Source: Pseudomonadota bacterium (GTDB taxonomy: Bacteria; Pseudomonadota; Alphaproteobacteria; Micropepsales; Micropepsaceae). Taken from it: 5,052 nt of DNA. The notes below the pieces were generated by a model that saw only the letters and a program-made list of their open reading frames with translations, was not told the origin of the DNA and made no database searches. Every line of letters begins with the position of its first letter. Position 1 is the first letter of the stretch. This document shows, in pieces, positions 1-5,052 of the stretch. Location: the NCBI GenBank assembly GCA_023427355.1, contig JAEZBK010000281.1, positions 1 to 5,052 of the forward strand. Direction: 5' to 3'. Both the position numbers and the translations under genes were made by a program.

Positions 1-7
1 GGATCCC

Positions 8-313
8 ATGGCAAGGACGAGTGCGATCAACCGCAACAAGAAGCGCGAAAAGATGGTGGCCCAGTATGCCGCCAAGCGCGCCGCCCTGAAGGCCCAGGCC
101 AAGGACGAAAAGCTGCCGCCGGAGGAACGCTTCGCCGCGCGCCTCAAGCTGGCCAAGCTGCCGCGCAACTCCTCCAAGGTGCGCATCCATCACCGCTGCG
201 AGCTCTCGGGCCGTCCCAAGGGCTATTATCGCAAGCTCAAGCTGTCCCGTATCGCGCTTCGCGATCTGGGCAATTTCGGCCAGATCCCCGGCATGACCAA
301 GGCGAGCTGGTAA
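8..313 (+). CDS. rpsN: 30S ribosomal protein uS14 (S14), zinc-independent form
   Basis: This 101-residue protein belongs to the head of the 30S subunit, near the A and P sites. Its length matches the long bacterial S14 type. The conserved segment around residues 57-73 ([16 protein letters not shown]) and the ending IPGMTKASW identify the family. Only one cysteine is present (C64), so the CXXC pairs of the zinc-binding short form are missing; this is the zinc-independent form. The N-terminal half is rich in Lys and Arg, as expected for an rRNA-binding extension. The ATG at 8 gives the standard MAR-type N terminus; only GGATCCC is visible upstream, so the ribosome-binding site is mostly outside the window. 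rplE would be expected just upstream by synteny. The stop codon TAA overlaps the ribosome-binding site of rpsH. Family assignment is secure. Confidence 0.97.
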   Translation: MARTSAINRNKKREKMVAQYAAKRAALKAQAKDEKLPPEERFAARLKLAKLPRNSSKVRIHHRCELSGRPKGYYRKLKLSRIALRDLGNFGQIPGMTKASW

Positions 314-322
314 GGAGACATC

Positions 323-715
323 ATGATCACCGATCCGATTGGCGATCTCATCACGCGTATCCGCAACGGTCAGTTGCGCCGCATGAACAAGATCAAGTCG
401 CCCAACTCGCGCCTGCGCATCCGTCTCCTCGACGTGCTCACGGCTGAAGGTTTCATCCGCGGTTATGCCGAGGTCGAGACCAAGGGCCACAAGGAACTGG
501 AAATCGAGCTGAAGTATCACGATGGCGAACCCGTCATCCGCGAGCTGAAGCGCGTCTCCACCCCCGGCCGCCGCGTCTATTCGTCGGTCAGCGACCTCAA
601 GCCCCATCGTCAGGGCCTGGGCGTCTCCATTCTCTCCACGCCGCAGGGCGTGATGACGGACAACTCCGCCCGCGAAAAGAATGTCGGCGGCGAAGTTCTC
701 TGTCAGGTGTTCTAA
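323..715 (+). CDS. rpsH: 30S ribosomal protein uS8 (S8)
   Basis: This 130-residue protein is a primary 16S rRNA binder that organises the central domain (platform) of the 30S subunit. The N terminus [17 protein letters not shown] and the C-terminal block with [20 protein letters not shown] (residues 104-123), ending in LCQVF, are diagnostic of bacterial S8; the family signature covers about residues 100-117. Length is normal. The start at 323 is supported by a strong Shine-Dalgarno AAGGAG at 312-317 that overlaps the rpsN stop codon, with a 5-base spacer. In Escherichia coli S8 represses spc operon translation by binding mRNA near the rplE start. That site would lie upstream of this window, so the regulation cannot be judged here. 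Confidence 0.97.
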   Translation: MITDPIGDLITRIRNGQLRRMNKIKSPNSRLRIRLLDVLTAEGFIRGYAEVETKGHKELEIELKYHDGEPVIRELKRVSTPGRRVYSSVSDLKPHRQGLGVSILSTPQGVMTDNSAREKNVGGEVLCQVF

Positions 716-724
716 GGAGCCGTC

Positions 725-1258
725 ATGTCTCGTATCGGCAAGAAACCCGTTCCGCTTCCCAAGGGCGTTGTCGCCTCGGTGGAAGGGCAGACCGTCAAGG
801 TCAAGGGCCCCAAGGGCGAACTCAGCGTCAAGCTGGTCCCCGATGTCTCCGCCACGCTGCAGGATGGTGCGATCTCCGTCCTGCCGCGCGAAGGCGCCGA
901 GCGTGGTCCCCAGATGTGGGGCCTCTCGCGCACCCTGGTGAACAACCTGGTCGAAGGCGTCACCAACGGCTTCACCCAGAAGCTCGAAATCCAGGGCGTG
1001 GGTTATCGCGCGGCTGTGCAGGGCAAGGTTCTGAACCTGCAGCTCGGCTTCAGCCATGACGTGCCCTATGCGATCCCGGAAGGCATCACCATCGTCACCG
1101 AAAAGCCCACCATGATTGCGGTGTCGGGCATCGACAAGCAGCTCGTCGGCCAGGTCGCCGCCGAGATTCGTTCCTGGCGTCCGCCGGAGCCCTATAAGGG
1201 CAAGGGCGTGCGTTATGAGGGCGAGTATGTCCGCCGCAAGGAAGGCAAGAAGAAGTAA
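725..1258 (+). CDS. rplF: 50S ribosomal protein uL6 (L6)
   Basis: This 177-residue protein sits near the GTPase-associated region of the 50S subunit, by the sarcin-ricin loop of 23S rRNA. It has the expected two repeated L6 domains: residues about 1-82, starting MSRIGKKPV, and about 83-177, starting around [14 protein letters not shown]. The L6 signature PEPYKGKGV is at residues 154-162, followed by a basic tail ending GKKK. Length is normal for the family. The ATG at 725 is preceded by AAGGAG at 714-719, which overlaps the rpsH stop. The junction is almost a copy of the rpsN-rpsH junction. The stop at 1256-1258 is one base from the rplR start, suggesting coupled translation. Confidence 0.97.
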   Translation: MSRIGKKPVPLPKGVVASVEGQTVKVKGPKGELSVKLVPDVSATLQDGAISVLPREGAERGPQMWGLSRTLVNNLVEGVTNGFTQKLEIQGVGYRAAVQGKVLNLQLGFSHDVPYAIPEGITIVTEKPTMIAVSGIDKQLVGQVAAEIRSWRPPEPYKGKGVRYEGEYVRRKEGKKK

Positions 1259-1259
1259 G

Positions 1260-1607
1260 ATGACCAACGCTCTCTTCAAGAAGCGCCAGTCGCGCACCCG
1301 CCACCATATCGGCACCAAGTCGGATCGTCCGCGCCTGTCGGTGTTCCGTTCGGGCAAGCACATCTATGCCCAGGTGATTGACGACCTGAAGGCCGTCACC
1401 GTCGCCGCGGCTTCGACCGCCGAAAAGGATAGCGGCTCCGCCAAGGGCTATAACGTCGAAGCGGCGGGCAAGGTCGGCAAGCTGATCGCCGAGCGCGCCA
1501 AGGCCGCCGGCGTCACCCAGGTCGTGTTCGACCGTGGTGGCTACATCTATCATGGGCGCGTCAAGGCGCGCGCGGACGCGGCTCGCGAAGCCGGCCTCGA
1601 CTTTTAA
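1260..1607 (+). CDS. rplR: 50S ribosomal protein uL18 (L18)
   Basis: This 115-residue protein binds 5S rRNA with uL5 and helps dock the central protuberance of the 50S subunit. Diagnostic segments are [20 protein letters not shown] (residues 23-42) and the C-terminal block [15 protein letters not shown] to AGLDF (88-115). The basic N terminus (residues 7-20) is typical of the RNA-binding tail. The frame stays open upstream to 1116, inside rplF, but that part resembles no L18. The ATG at 1260 restores the usual family length and follows the rplF stop by one base. The only purine-rich stretch upstream is AAGGAAGG at 1238-1245, about 14 bases from the ATG. That is far for a normal ribosome-binding site, so initiation probably depends on ribosomes finishing rplF (inference). 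Confidence 0.96.
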   Translation: MTNALFKKRQSRTRHHIGTKSDRPRLSVFRSGKHIYAQVIDDLKAVTVAAASTAEKDSGSAKGYNVEAAGKVGKLIAERAKAAGVTQVVFDRGGYIYHGRVKARADAAREAGLDF

Positions 1608-1619
1608 GGGATACGGGAC

Positions 1620-2276
1620 ATGGCAGAGAACAACGAACAGCAGCCGACCGAAGCCCGTGGCCGTGGCCGTGGTGGCGATCGCGGCGGTGAACGCGGCGGC
1701 CGTGGCCGTGGCGAAGGCCGCGGTGAGGGCCGTGGCGGCCGTCGCGACCGCGAGGAAAAGGACAGCGATCTGATCGACAAGCTGGTCCACATCAATCGCG
1801 TCGCCAAGGTCGTGAAGGGTGGCCGCCGCTTCGGCTTCGCCGCGCTGGTCGTCGTCGGTGACGGCGCCGGCCGCGTCGGCTTCGGCCATGGCAAGGCGCG
1901 TGAAGTGCCCGAAGCCATCCGCAAGGCGACCGACGCCGCCAAGCGCGCGATGATCAAGGTGCCGCTGAAGGACGGCCGCACCATCCATCACGAAGTGCGC
2001 GGCCATCATGGCGCCGGCAAGGTCGTTGTCCGTCCGGCGCCTGCCGGTACCGGCATCATCGCCGGTGGCCCGATGCGCGCGGTGTTCGAAGCCCTGGGCG
2101 TGGGCGACGTCGTGTCCAAGTCGCTGGGCACCTCCAACCCCTACAACATGGTGCGCGCCACGTTCGACGCGCTGAAGAACCAGCAGAGCCCGCGCATGGT
2201 CGCCCAGCGCCGCGGCCGCAGCGTTTCGGAAATCCTCGCTCGCCGCGAGGACCAGATTTCCGAATCCGCAGCGTAA
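1620..2276 (+). CDS. rpsE: 30S ribosomal protein uS5 (S5) with Arg-Gly-rich N-terminal extension
   Basis: This 218-residue protein of the 30S body lies near the mRNA entry channel and is linked to decoding accuracy and, in the known family, to spectinomycin response. The S5 core begins near residue 50 ([20 protein letters not shown]). It contains the N-terminal double-stranded-RNA-binding-like domain, with [20 protein letters not shown] at residues 72-91, and the C-terminal domain with [17 protein letters not shown] (141-157) and [15 protein letters not shown] (171-185). The protein is about 50 residues longer than E. coli S5. Most of the excess is an N-terminal tail dominated by Arg and Gly (residues 13-44). 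Such tails occur in some alphaproteobacterial S5 proteins. The ATG at 1620 has AAGGG at 1606-1610, overlapping the rplR stop, with 9 bases spacing. Confidence 0.97.
   Translation: MAENNEQQPTEARGRGRGGDRGGERGGRGRGEGRGEGRGGRRDREEKDSDLIDKLVHINRVAKVVKGGRRFGFAALVVVGDGAGRVGFGHGKAREVPEAIRKATDAAKRAMIKVPLKDGRTIHHEVRGHHGAGKVVVRPAPAGTGIIAGGPMRAVFEALGVGDVVSKSLGTSNPYNMVRATFDALKNQQSPRMVAQRRGRSVSEILARREDQISESAA
1655..1735 (+). repeat. Imperfect CCGTGG hexamer repeats inside rpsE
   Basis: The hexamer CCGTGG occurs three times in tandem at 1655-1672, twice in tandem at 1700-1711 and once at 1730-1735. Because six bases keep the frame, the repeats encode alternating Arg and Gly in the uS5 tail. The arrangement could change length by replication slippage without breaking the gene; that is inference. 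The repeat also produces long open frames on the complementary strand that carry no recognisable protein. Confidence 0.75.
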
Positions 2277-2294
2277 TCAACGGAGCACGAAGCC

Positions 2295-2489
2295 ATGGCC
2301 GCGAAGAAGACCATCACGGTGCGCCAGATCCGCAGCGCCAACCGCCGTCCCGACATCCAGGCGCAGACCCTGCGTGGCCTGGGCCTGGGCAAGATCCGCC
2401 GCGAGCGCACGCTCGAGGACACGCCCTCGGTGCGCGGCATGATCAATGCCGTCTCGCACCTGGTCGAGATCGTCGAAGACAAGAAGTAA
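2295..2489 (+). CDS. rpmD: 50S ribosomal protein uL30 (L30)
   Basis: This 64-residue protein is a small 50S subunit component that binds 23S rRNA at the solvent side. It shows the single compact L30 fold pattern: [19 protein letters not shown] (residues 6-24), then [20 protein letters not shown] (25-44) and a closing helix-strand [16 protein letters not shown] (46-61). Length is normal for bacterial L30. The ATG at 2295 has GGAG at 2282-2285 with a 9-base spacer, 18 bases after the rpsE stop. The gene ends with TAA at 2487-2489, followed directly by an in-frame TAG, giving tandem stops. A hairpin begins five bases after the TAA. Confidence 0.96.
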   Translation: MAAKKTITVRQIRSANRRPDIQAQTLRGLGLGKIRRERTLEDTPSVRGMINAVSHLVEIVEDKK

Positions 2490-2493
2490 TAGA

Positions 2494-2514
2494 TGGCCCG
2501 CTTCCGGCGGGTCA
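2494..2514 (+). other. GC-rich hairpin in the rpmD-rplO gap
   Basis: TGGCCCGC (2494-2501) pairs with GCGGGTCA (2507-2514) around a five-base loop TTCCG: eight base pairs, one of them G-U in RNA. No run of T follows, so it does not look like an intrinsic terminator. It ends two bases before the rplO Shine-Dalgarno GGAG (2516-2519), so it could affect access to that site or mark an RNA processing or stability element. The pairing is seen in the sequence; the role is inference. It resembles the hairpin in the rplO-secY gap. Confidence 0.6.
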
Positions 2515-2527
2515 CGGAGATGATGCA

Positions 2528-3079
2528 ATGAAGCTCAACGAAATCCGCAACAATCCCGGCGCCCACAAGCGCAAGGACAAGGTCGGCCGCGGTTCCTCCT
2601 CGGGCCTGGGCAAGACCTCGGGCCGTGGCGTCAAGGGCGCCAAGGCTCGTACCGGCAACCAGGTGCATGGCTTTGAAGGCGGCCAGATGCCGCTGCACAT
2701 GCGCATGCCCAAGCGCGGCTTCCGCAACATCTTCGCCAAGGATTTCTCCGAGGTGAACCTGGGCCGTCTGCAGAAGGCGATCGACGACAAGCGCCTGGAC
2801 GGCTCGGCCAAGATCACCGAAGAGGTGCTGCGCAAGGCCGGCCTGGCCCACAAGAGCAAGGACGGTGTCCGTCTGCTCGGCAAGGGCGAGCTCAAGGCCA
2901 AGCTGACCATCGAGGTTGCGGGCGCCAGCGCCTCGGCCAAGGAAGCGGTCGAAAAGGCCGGCGGCAGCCTCACGACCACCTTCACCAAGAAGGTCTATGC
3001 CGACAAGAAGGGCCAGCCTGGCAAGCGCCAGGCCCGCCGTGCCGAATCCGCCAAGAAGCGCGAGGCCAGCAAGGCCTGA
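2528..3079 (+). CDS. rplO: 50S ribosomal protein uL15 (L15) with basic C-terminal extension
   Basis: This 183-residue protein is a 50S assembly protein with a long N-terminal tail that threads into 23S rRNA. The tail shows the usual L15 pattern: [20 protein letters not shown], then Gly/Lys/Arg-rich [21 protein letters not shown] (residues 21-41), then [17 protein letters not shown] (49-65). The globular part with the family signature is at about 114-146 ([20 protein letters not shown] onward). E. coli L15 is 144 residues, so this one carries roughly 30 extra residues (154-183), rich in Lys, Arg and Ala. The ATG at 2528 has GGAG at 2516-2519 with 8 bases spacing. Two ATGs at 2520 and 2523 are out of frame and stop at 2529-2531, overlapping the true start. 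The stop is TGA, unlike the TAA of the six genes before it. Confidence 0.97.
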   Translation: MKLNEIRNNPGAHKRKDKVGRGSSSGLGKTSGRGVKGAKARTGNQVHGFEGGQMPLHMRMPKRGFRNIFAKDFSEVNLGRLQKAIDDKRLDGSAKITEEVLRKAGLAHKSKDGVRLLGKGELKAKLTIEVAGASASAKEAVEKAGGSLTTTFTKKVYADKKGQPGKRQARRAESAKKREASKA

Positions 3080-3201
3080 TGATGGGGTCTGTTGCCTTTT
3101 GGCCGCTACCGGTGCGGCCAGGGCATCCCCATATGACGTATTACCGCGCGCCGGGCCGCCCGAAATAGGGTAAGTCTTGGCTTCGCGATCTGGGAGCACC
3201 C
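3080..3201 (+). other. rplO-secY intergenic region with predicted nested stem-loop
   Basis: This is the longest gap in the window, 122 bases. An inner hairpin pairs TGGCCGC (3100-3106) with GCGGCCA (3114-3120), seven perfect pairs around the loop TACCGGT; three G-U pairs (TTT 3097-3099 with GGG 3121-3123) can extend it. An outer stem pairs ATGGGG (3082-3087) with CCCCAT (3127-3132). No T run follows, so an intrinsic terminator is not supported. I found no convincing -35/-10 promoter pair. The 3' part (3133-3191) shows no strong structure, and the secY ribosome-binding site GGGAG is at 3192-3196. A 29-codon open frame (3079-3168) starts on the rplO stop but is probably chance. A role in separating secY expression from the ribosomal genes is inference. 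Confidence 0.6.
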
Positions 3202-4533
3202 ATGGCGTCCGCAGCCGAACAACTGGCCGCTAATTTCAGCTTCAGCAACCTGGGCAAGTCCCAGGAATTGCGCCAGCGCATCTTCTTCACGCTGGGCGCG
3301 CTGATCGTTGCGCGGCTGGGCACCTACATCCCAATGCCCGGCATCGACCCGGTGGTGCTGGCGCAGCAGGTGCAGCAGCAGGCCGGCGGCCTGCTCGACA
3401 TCTTCAATACCCTGGCGGGTGGCGCGGTCGAGCGCATGGCCATCTTCGCCCTCTCGATCATGCCCTACATCACGGCCTCGATCATCATCCAGGTGATGAC
3501 GACCGTCTTCCCGGAGCTGGAAGCGCTCAAGAAGGAAGGCGAGGCGGGGCGCAAGATCCTCAACCAGTACACCCGCTACGGCACGGTCTTCATCGCCGTG
3601 ATCCAGGCCTATGGCATCGCCATCGGCCTTGAGAACTGGGGCAACGCCGTCATCGATCCAGGCTGGTTCTTCCGCATCACCTCGATCATCACGCTCACCT
3701 CCGGCACGGTCCTGCTGATGTGGATCGGCGAACAGATCACGGCGCGCGGCGTCGGCAACGGCATTTCGCTGATTATCTTTGTCGGCATCGTCGCCGGTTT
3801 CCCGCGTGTCATCGGCCAGAGCCTTGAGCAGATGCGCACCGGCGCCGCCAGCCCCTTCCTGTTCGTGATGATCTCCGCCCTGGCCGTGGCGCTGGTGCTG
3901 GGCATCGGCTTCATGGAGCGCGCCCAGCGGCGCCTCTTCGTCACCTACCCAAAGCGCCAGGTGGGCAACAAGGTCTATGGCGGGGAAAGCTCCCACCTGC
4001 CGATCAAGCTGAACGTCTCGGGCGTGATCCCGCCGATCTTCGCGTCGTCGCTGCTGCTGCTGCCCACGACCTATGCCAGCTTCAATGCCCAGAACCTGCC
4101 GGACTGGATGACCATGGTCGTCCAGGCGCTCAGCCGCGGCCAGCCGATCTACATGTTCCTGTATGCCTCGCTGATCTTCTTCTTCGCCTTCTTCTACACC
4201 TCGGTGGTGATGCCGCCGCAGGAGACGGCCGACAACCTCAAGAAGTATGGCGGCGTCTTCCCCGGCATCCGTCCGGGCAAGAAGAGCGCGGAGTTCATTG
4301 ACTATGTGCTGACCCGCGTCACCGTGGTGGGCGCGCTCTACCTCACCGTGGTCTGCCTGGTGCCGGAATTCTTCTTCTACGAATACAATCTGTCCTTTGC
4401 CGTGGGCGGCACCTCGATCCTCATCGTGGTTTCTGTCACCATGGACACGGTCGCGCAGATCCAGAGCCACATGGTCGCCCAGCAGTATGAAGGCCTTCTC
4501 AAGAAGTCGAAGCTGCGGGGAGCGCGCCGTTGA
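3202..4533 (+). CDS. secY: Protein translocase subunit SecY
   Basis: This 443-residue inner-membrane protein is the channel subunit of SecYEG, which moves unfolded proteins across the membrane with SecA or inserts them co-translationally. Ten hydrophobic segments fit the family, at about residues 26-46, 76-100, 124-144, 156-176, 184-205, 216-238, 271-291, 315-337, 370-390 and 396-416. The plug region is around 62-75. The first SecY signature is at 79-99 (FALSIMPYITASIII core) and the second at 173-191 (MWIGEQITARGVGNGISLI). The cytosolic loop with KRQVGNKVYGGESSHLP (251-267) and the loop with KKYGGVFPGIRPGKK (347-361) match the SecA/ribosome contact loops; R357 corresponds to the key Arg of E. 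coli SecY. Length equals the E. coli protein. The ATG at 3202 has GGGAG at 3192-3196. The end overlaps adk by four bases. No rpmJ follows. Confidence 0.98.
   Translation: MASAAEQLAANFSFSNLGKSQELRQRIFFTLGALIVARLGTYIPMPGIDPVVLAQQVQQQAGGLLDIFNTLAGGAVERMAIFALSIMPYITASIIIQVMTTVFPELEALKKEGEAGRKILNQYTRYGTVFIAVIQAYGIAIGLENWGNAVIDPGWFFRITSIITLTSGTVLLMWIGEQITARGVGNGISLIIFVGIVAGFPRVIGQSLEQMRTGAASPFLFVMISALAVALVLGIGFMERAQRRLFVTYPKRQVGNKVYGGESSHLPIKLNVSGVIPPIFASSLLLLPTTYASFNAQNLPDWMTMVVQALSRGQPIYMFLYASLIFFFAFFYTSVVMPPQETADNLKKYGGVFPGIRPGKKSAEFIDYVLTRVTVVGALYLTVVCLVPEFFFYEYNLSFAVGGTSILIVVSVTMDTVAQIQSHMVAQQYEGLLKKSKLRGARR
4517..4532 (+). promoter_or_regulatory. Ribosome-binding site and TTG start of adk
   Basis: GGGGAG at 4517-4522 lies inside the last codons of secY, seven bases before the TTG at 4530-4532. 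That spacing is optimal for a Shine-Dalgarno site. It decides the adk start in favour of TTG, because no in-frame ATG or GTG gives a complete nucleotide-binding loop. The arrangement TTGA makes the start overlap the secY stop TGA (4531-4533), which favours coupled translation. Confidence 0.85.
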
Positions 4534-5052
4534 ACCTGATCCTGTTCGGGCCTCCGGGAGCGGGCAAGGGCACCCAGGCCAAGATCCTGTCTGAAACGCG
4601 CGGCCTGCCGCAGCTTTCGACCGGCGACATGCTGCGTGCCGCCGTGGCCGCGGGCTCGCCGCTTGGACTGCAGGTCAAGGCGATCCTCGACAAGGGCGAA
4701 CTGGTTCCCGACGCGCTGGTGATCGACATCATCGGCGCCCGCTATGACCAGCCCGACTGCGCCAGGGGCGCGGTCTTTGACGGCTTTCCCCGCACCATCC
4801 CCCAGGCGGAGGCGCTGGACGCCATGCTGGCGGCACGCGGCCGCAAGATCGACCAGGTGCTGGAACTGAAGGTGGACGACCAGGTTCTGCTGTCGCGCGT
4901 CGAGGCCCGCATCAAGGCCGGGGGCGTGTTGCGCTCCGACGATACGCCCGAGACGCTCGCCCACCGGCTGGGCGTCTATTACAAGAACACGGCGCCCCTG
5001 ATCGATTTCTACCGTGGCCAGGGCAAGCTCAAGACCCTCGACGGCATGGCCC
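4530..5052 (+). CDS. adk: Adenylate kinase, short-lid form (partial, 3' end outside window)
   Basis: Adenylate kinase interconverts ATP + AMP and 2 ADP in the cytoplasm. The window holds the first 174 codons plus one base. With TTG read as Met, the protein begins MNLILFGPPGAGKGTQAK. The P-loop GPPGAGKGT is at residues 8-16 or one less depending on numbering, the AMP-binding segment LSTGDMLR at 29-36, and the family signature AVFDGFPRTIPQ at 81-92. The lid region between about R123 and R135 is short and has no cysteine cluster, so it is the short, zinc-free lid type; RSDD (135-138) and R146 fit the conserved lid and catalytic-arginine region. The last visible residues (KTLDGMA) are near the usual C terminus, so only about 15-25 residues are likely missing. 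secY-adk linkage is common in bacteria, and rpsM is expected next. Confidence 0.95.
   Translation, partial: MNLILFGPPGAGKGTQAKILSETRGLPQLSTGDMLRAAVAAGSPLGLQVKAILDKGELVPDALVIDIIGARYDQPDCARGAVFDGFPRTIPQAEALDAMLAARGRKIDQVLELKVDDQVLLSRVEARIKAGGVLRSDDTPETLAHRLGVYYKNTAPLIDFYRGQGKLKTLDGMA

Noticed and set aside
1..13. Adjacent GGATCC and CCATGG restriction-like sites just before and at the rpsN start, suggesting a cloning junction
   Set aside because: Both are short palindromes likely to occur by chance in GC-rich DNA; GGA fits a natural Shine-Dalgarno remnant, and the downstream operon is intact. Sequence upstream of base 1 would settle it.
1116..1259. Upstream in-frame extension of rplR into rplF
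   Set aside because: The extra 48 residues are unlike any L18 and come from reading rplF in another frame; the ATG at 1260 gives normal L18 length.
1095..2009. A 304-codon minus-strand open frame opposite rplF, rplR and rpsE
   Set aside because: Its Ala/Thr-rich middle is just the complement of the Arg-Gly repeat in rpsE. It has no family resemblance and crosses three well-identified genes.
3097..3132. Intrinsic terminator after rplO
   Set aside because: The stem is strong, but it is followed by GCATCCCC rather than a T run; the only T run (3097-3100) precedes the loop.
3092..3172. Possible secY promoter (TTGCCT at 3092-3097; TATTAC at 3139-3144 or TAGGGT at 3166-3171)
   Set aside because: None of these hexamers pairs with a partner at 16-18 bases spacing, so a sigma-70 type promoter is not supported.
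2141..3199. A 352-codon minus-strand open frame opposite the end of rpsE, rpmD and rplO
   Set aside because: It runs antisense to conserved ribosomal genes, shows low-complexity Leu/Ala/Gly composition and has no clear domain.
3106..4470. A 454-codon open frame on the minus strand opposite secY
   Set aside because: It is rich in His, Asp, Arg and Gln with no recognisable domain, and it mirrors the third-position GC bias of secY, which has unmistakable SecY motifs on the plus strand.

Overview
The window is a stretch of a bacterial ribosomal-protein operon, the downstream part of the spc (S10-spc-alpha) cluster. All genes are on the + strand in the order rpsN (uS14), rpsH (uS8), rplF (uL6), rplR (uL18), rpsE (uS5), rpmD (uL30), rplO (uL15), secY and adk. 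adk is cut by the right edge. The DNA is GC-rich, with G or C at most third codon positions. An alphaproteobacterium is the best fit, for three reasons: secY is followed directly by adk with no rpmJ between them; uS14 is the long, single-cysteine type; and the protein sequences (for example the uS14, uS5 and uL18 cores) look alphaproteobacterial. I cannot name a genus with confidence.

Layout: bases 8-2276 hold rpsN, rpsH, rplF, rplR and rpsE packed with gaps of 1-12 bases. Their Shine-Dalgarno sequences overlap the preceding stop codon (TAAGGAG twice, TAAGGG once), except at rplF-rplR, where the ATG comes one base after the stop. rpmD follows after 18 bases. A 38-base gap before rplO holds a GC-rich hairpin. 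The largest gap, 122 bases between rplO and secY, holds a second, similar hairpin inside a longer predicted stem. secY and adk overlap by four bases (TTGA), so adk starts with a TTG codon. No gene-free stretch exceeds 300 bases.

Function: the first seven genes make parts of the 30S and 50S ribosomal subunits. SecY is the core of the membrane protein-export channel. Adenylate kinase balances adenine nucleotides. No promoter, convincing intrinsic terminator, RNA gene, mobile element or CRISPR array was found, so the window looks like the inside of one long transcript. I see no undescribed biological system. The points most worth a second look are the two related intergenic hairpins, the Arg-Gly-rich N-terminal tail of uS5, the basic C-terminal tail of uL15, and the TTG-started adk overlapping secY.
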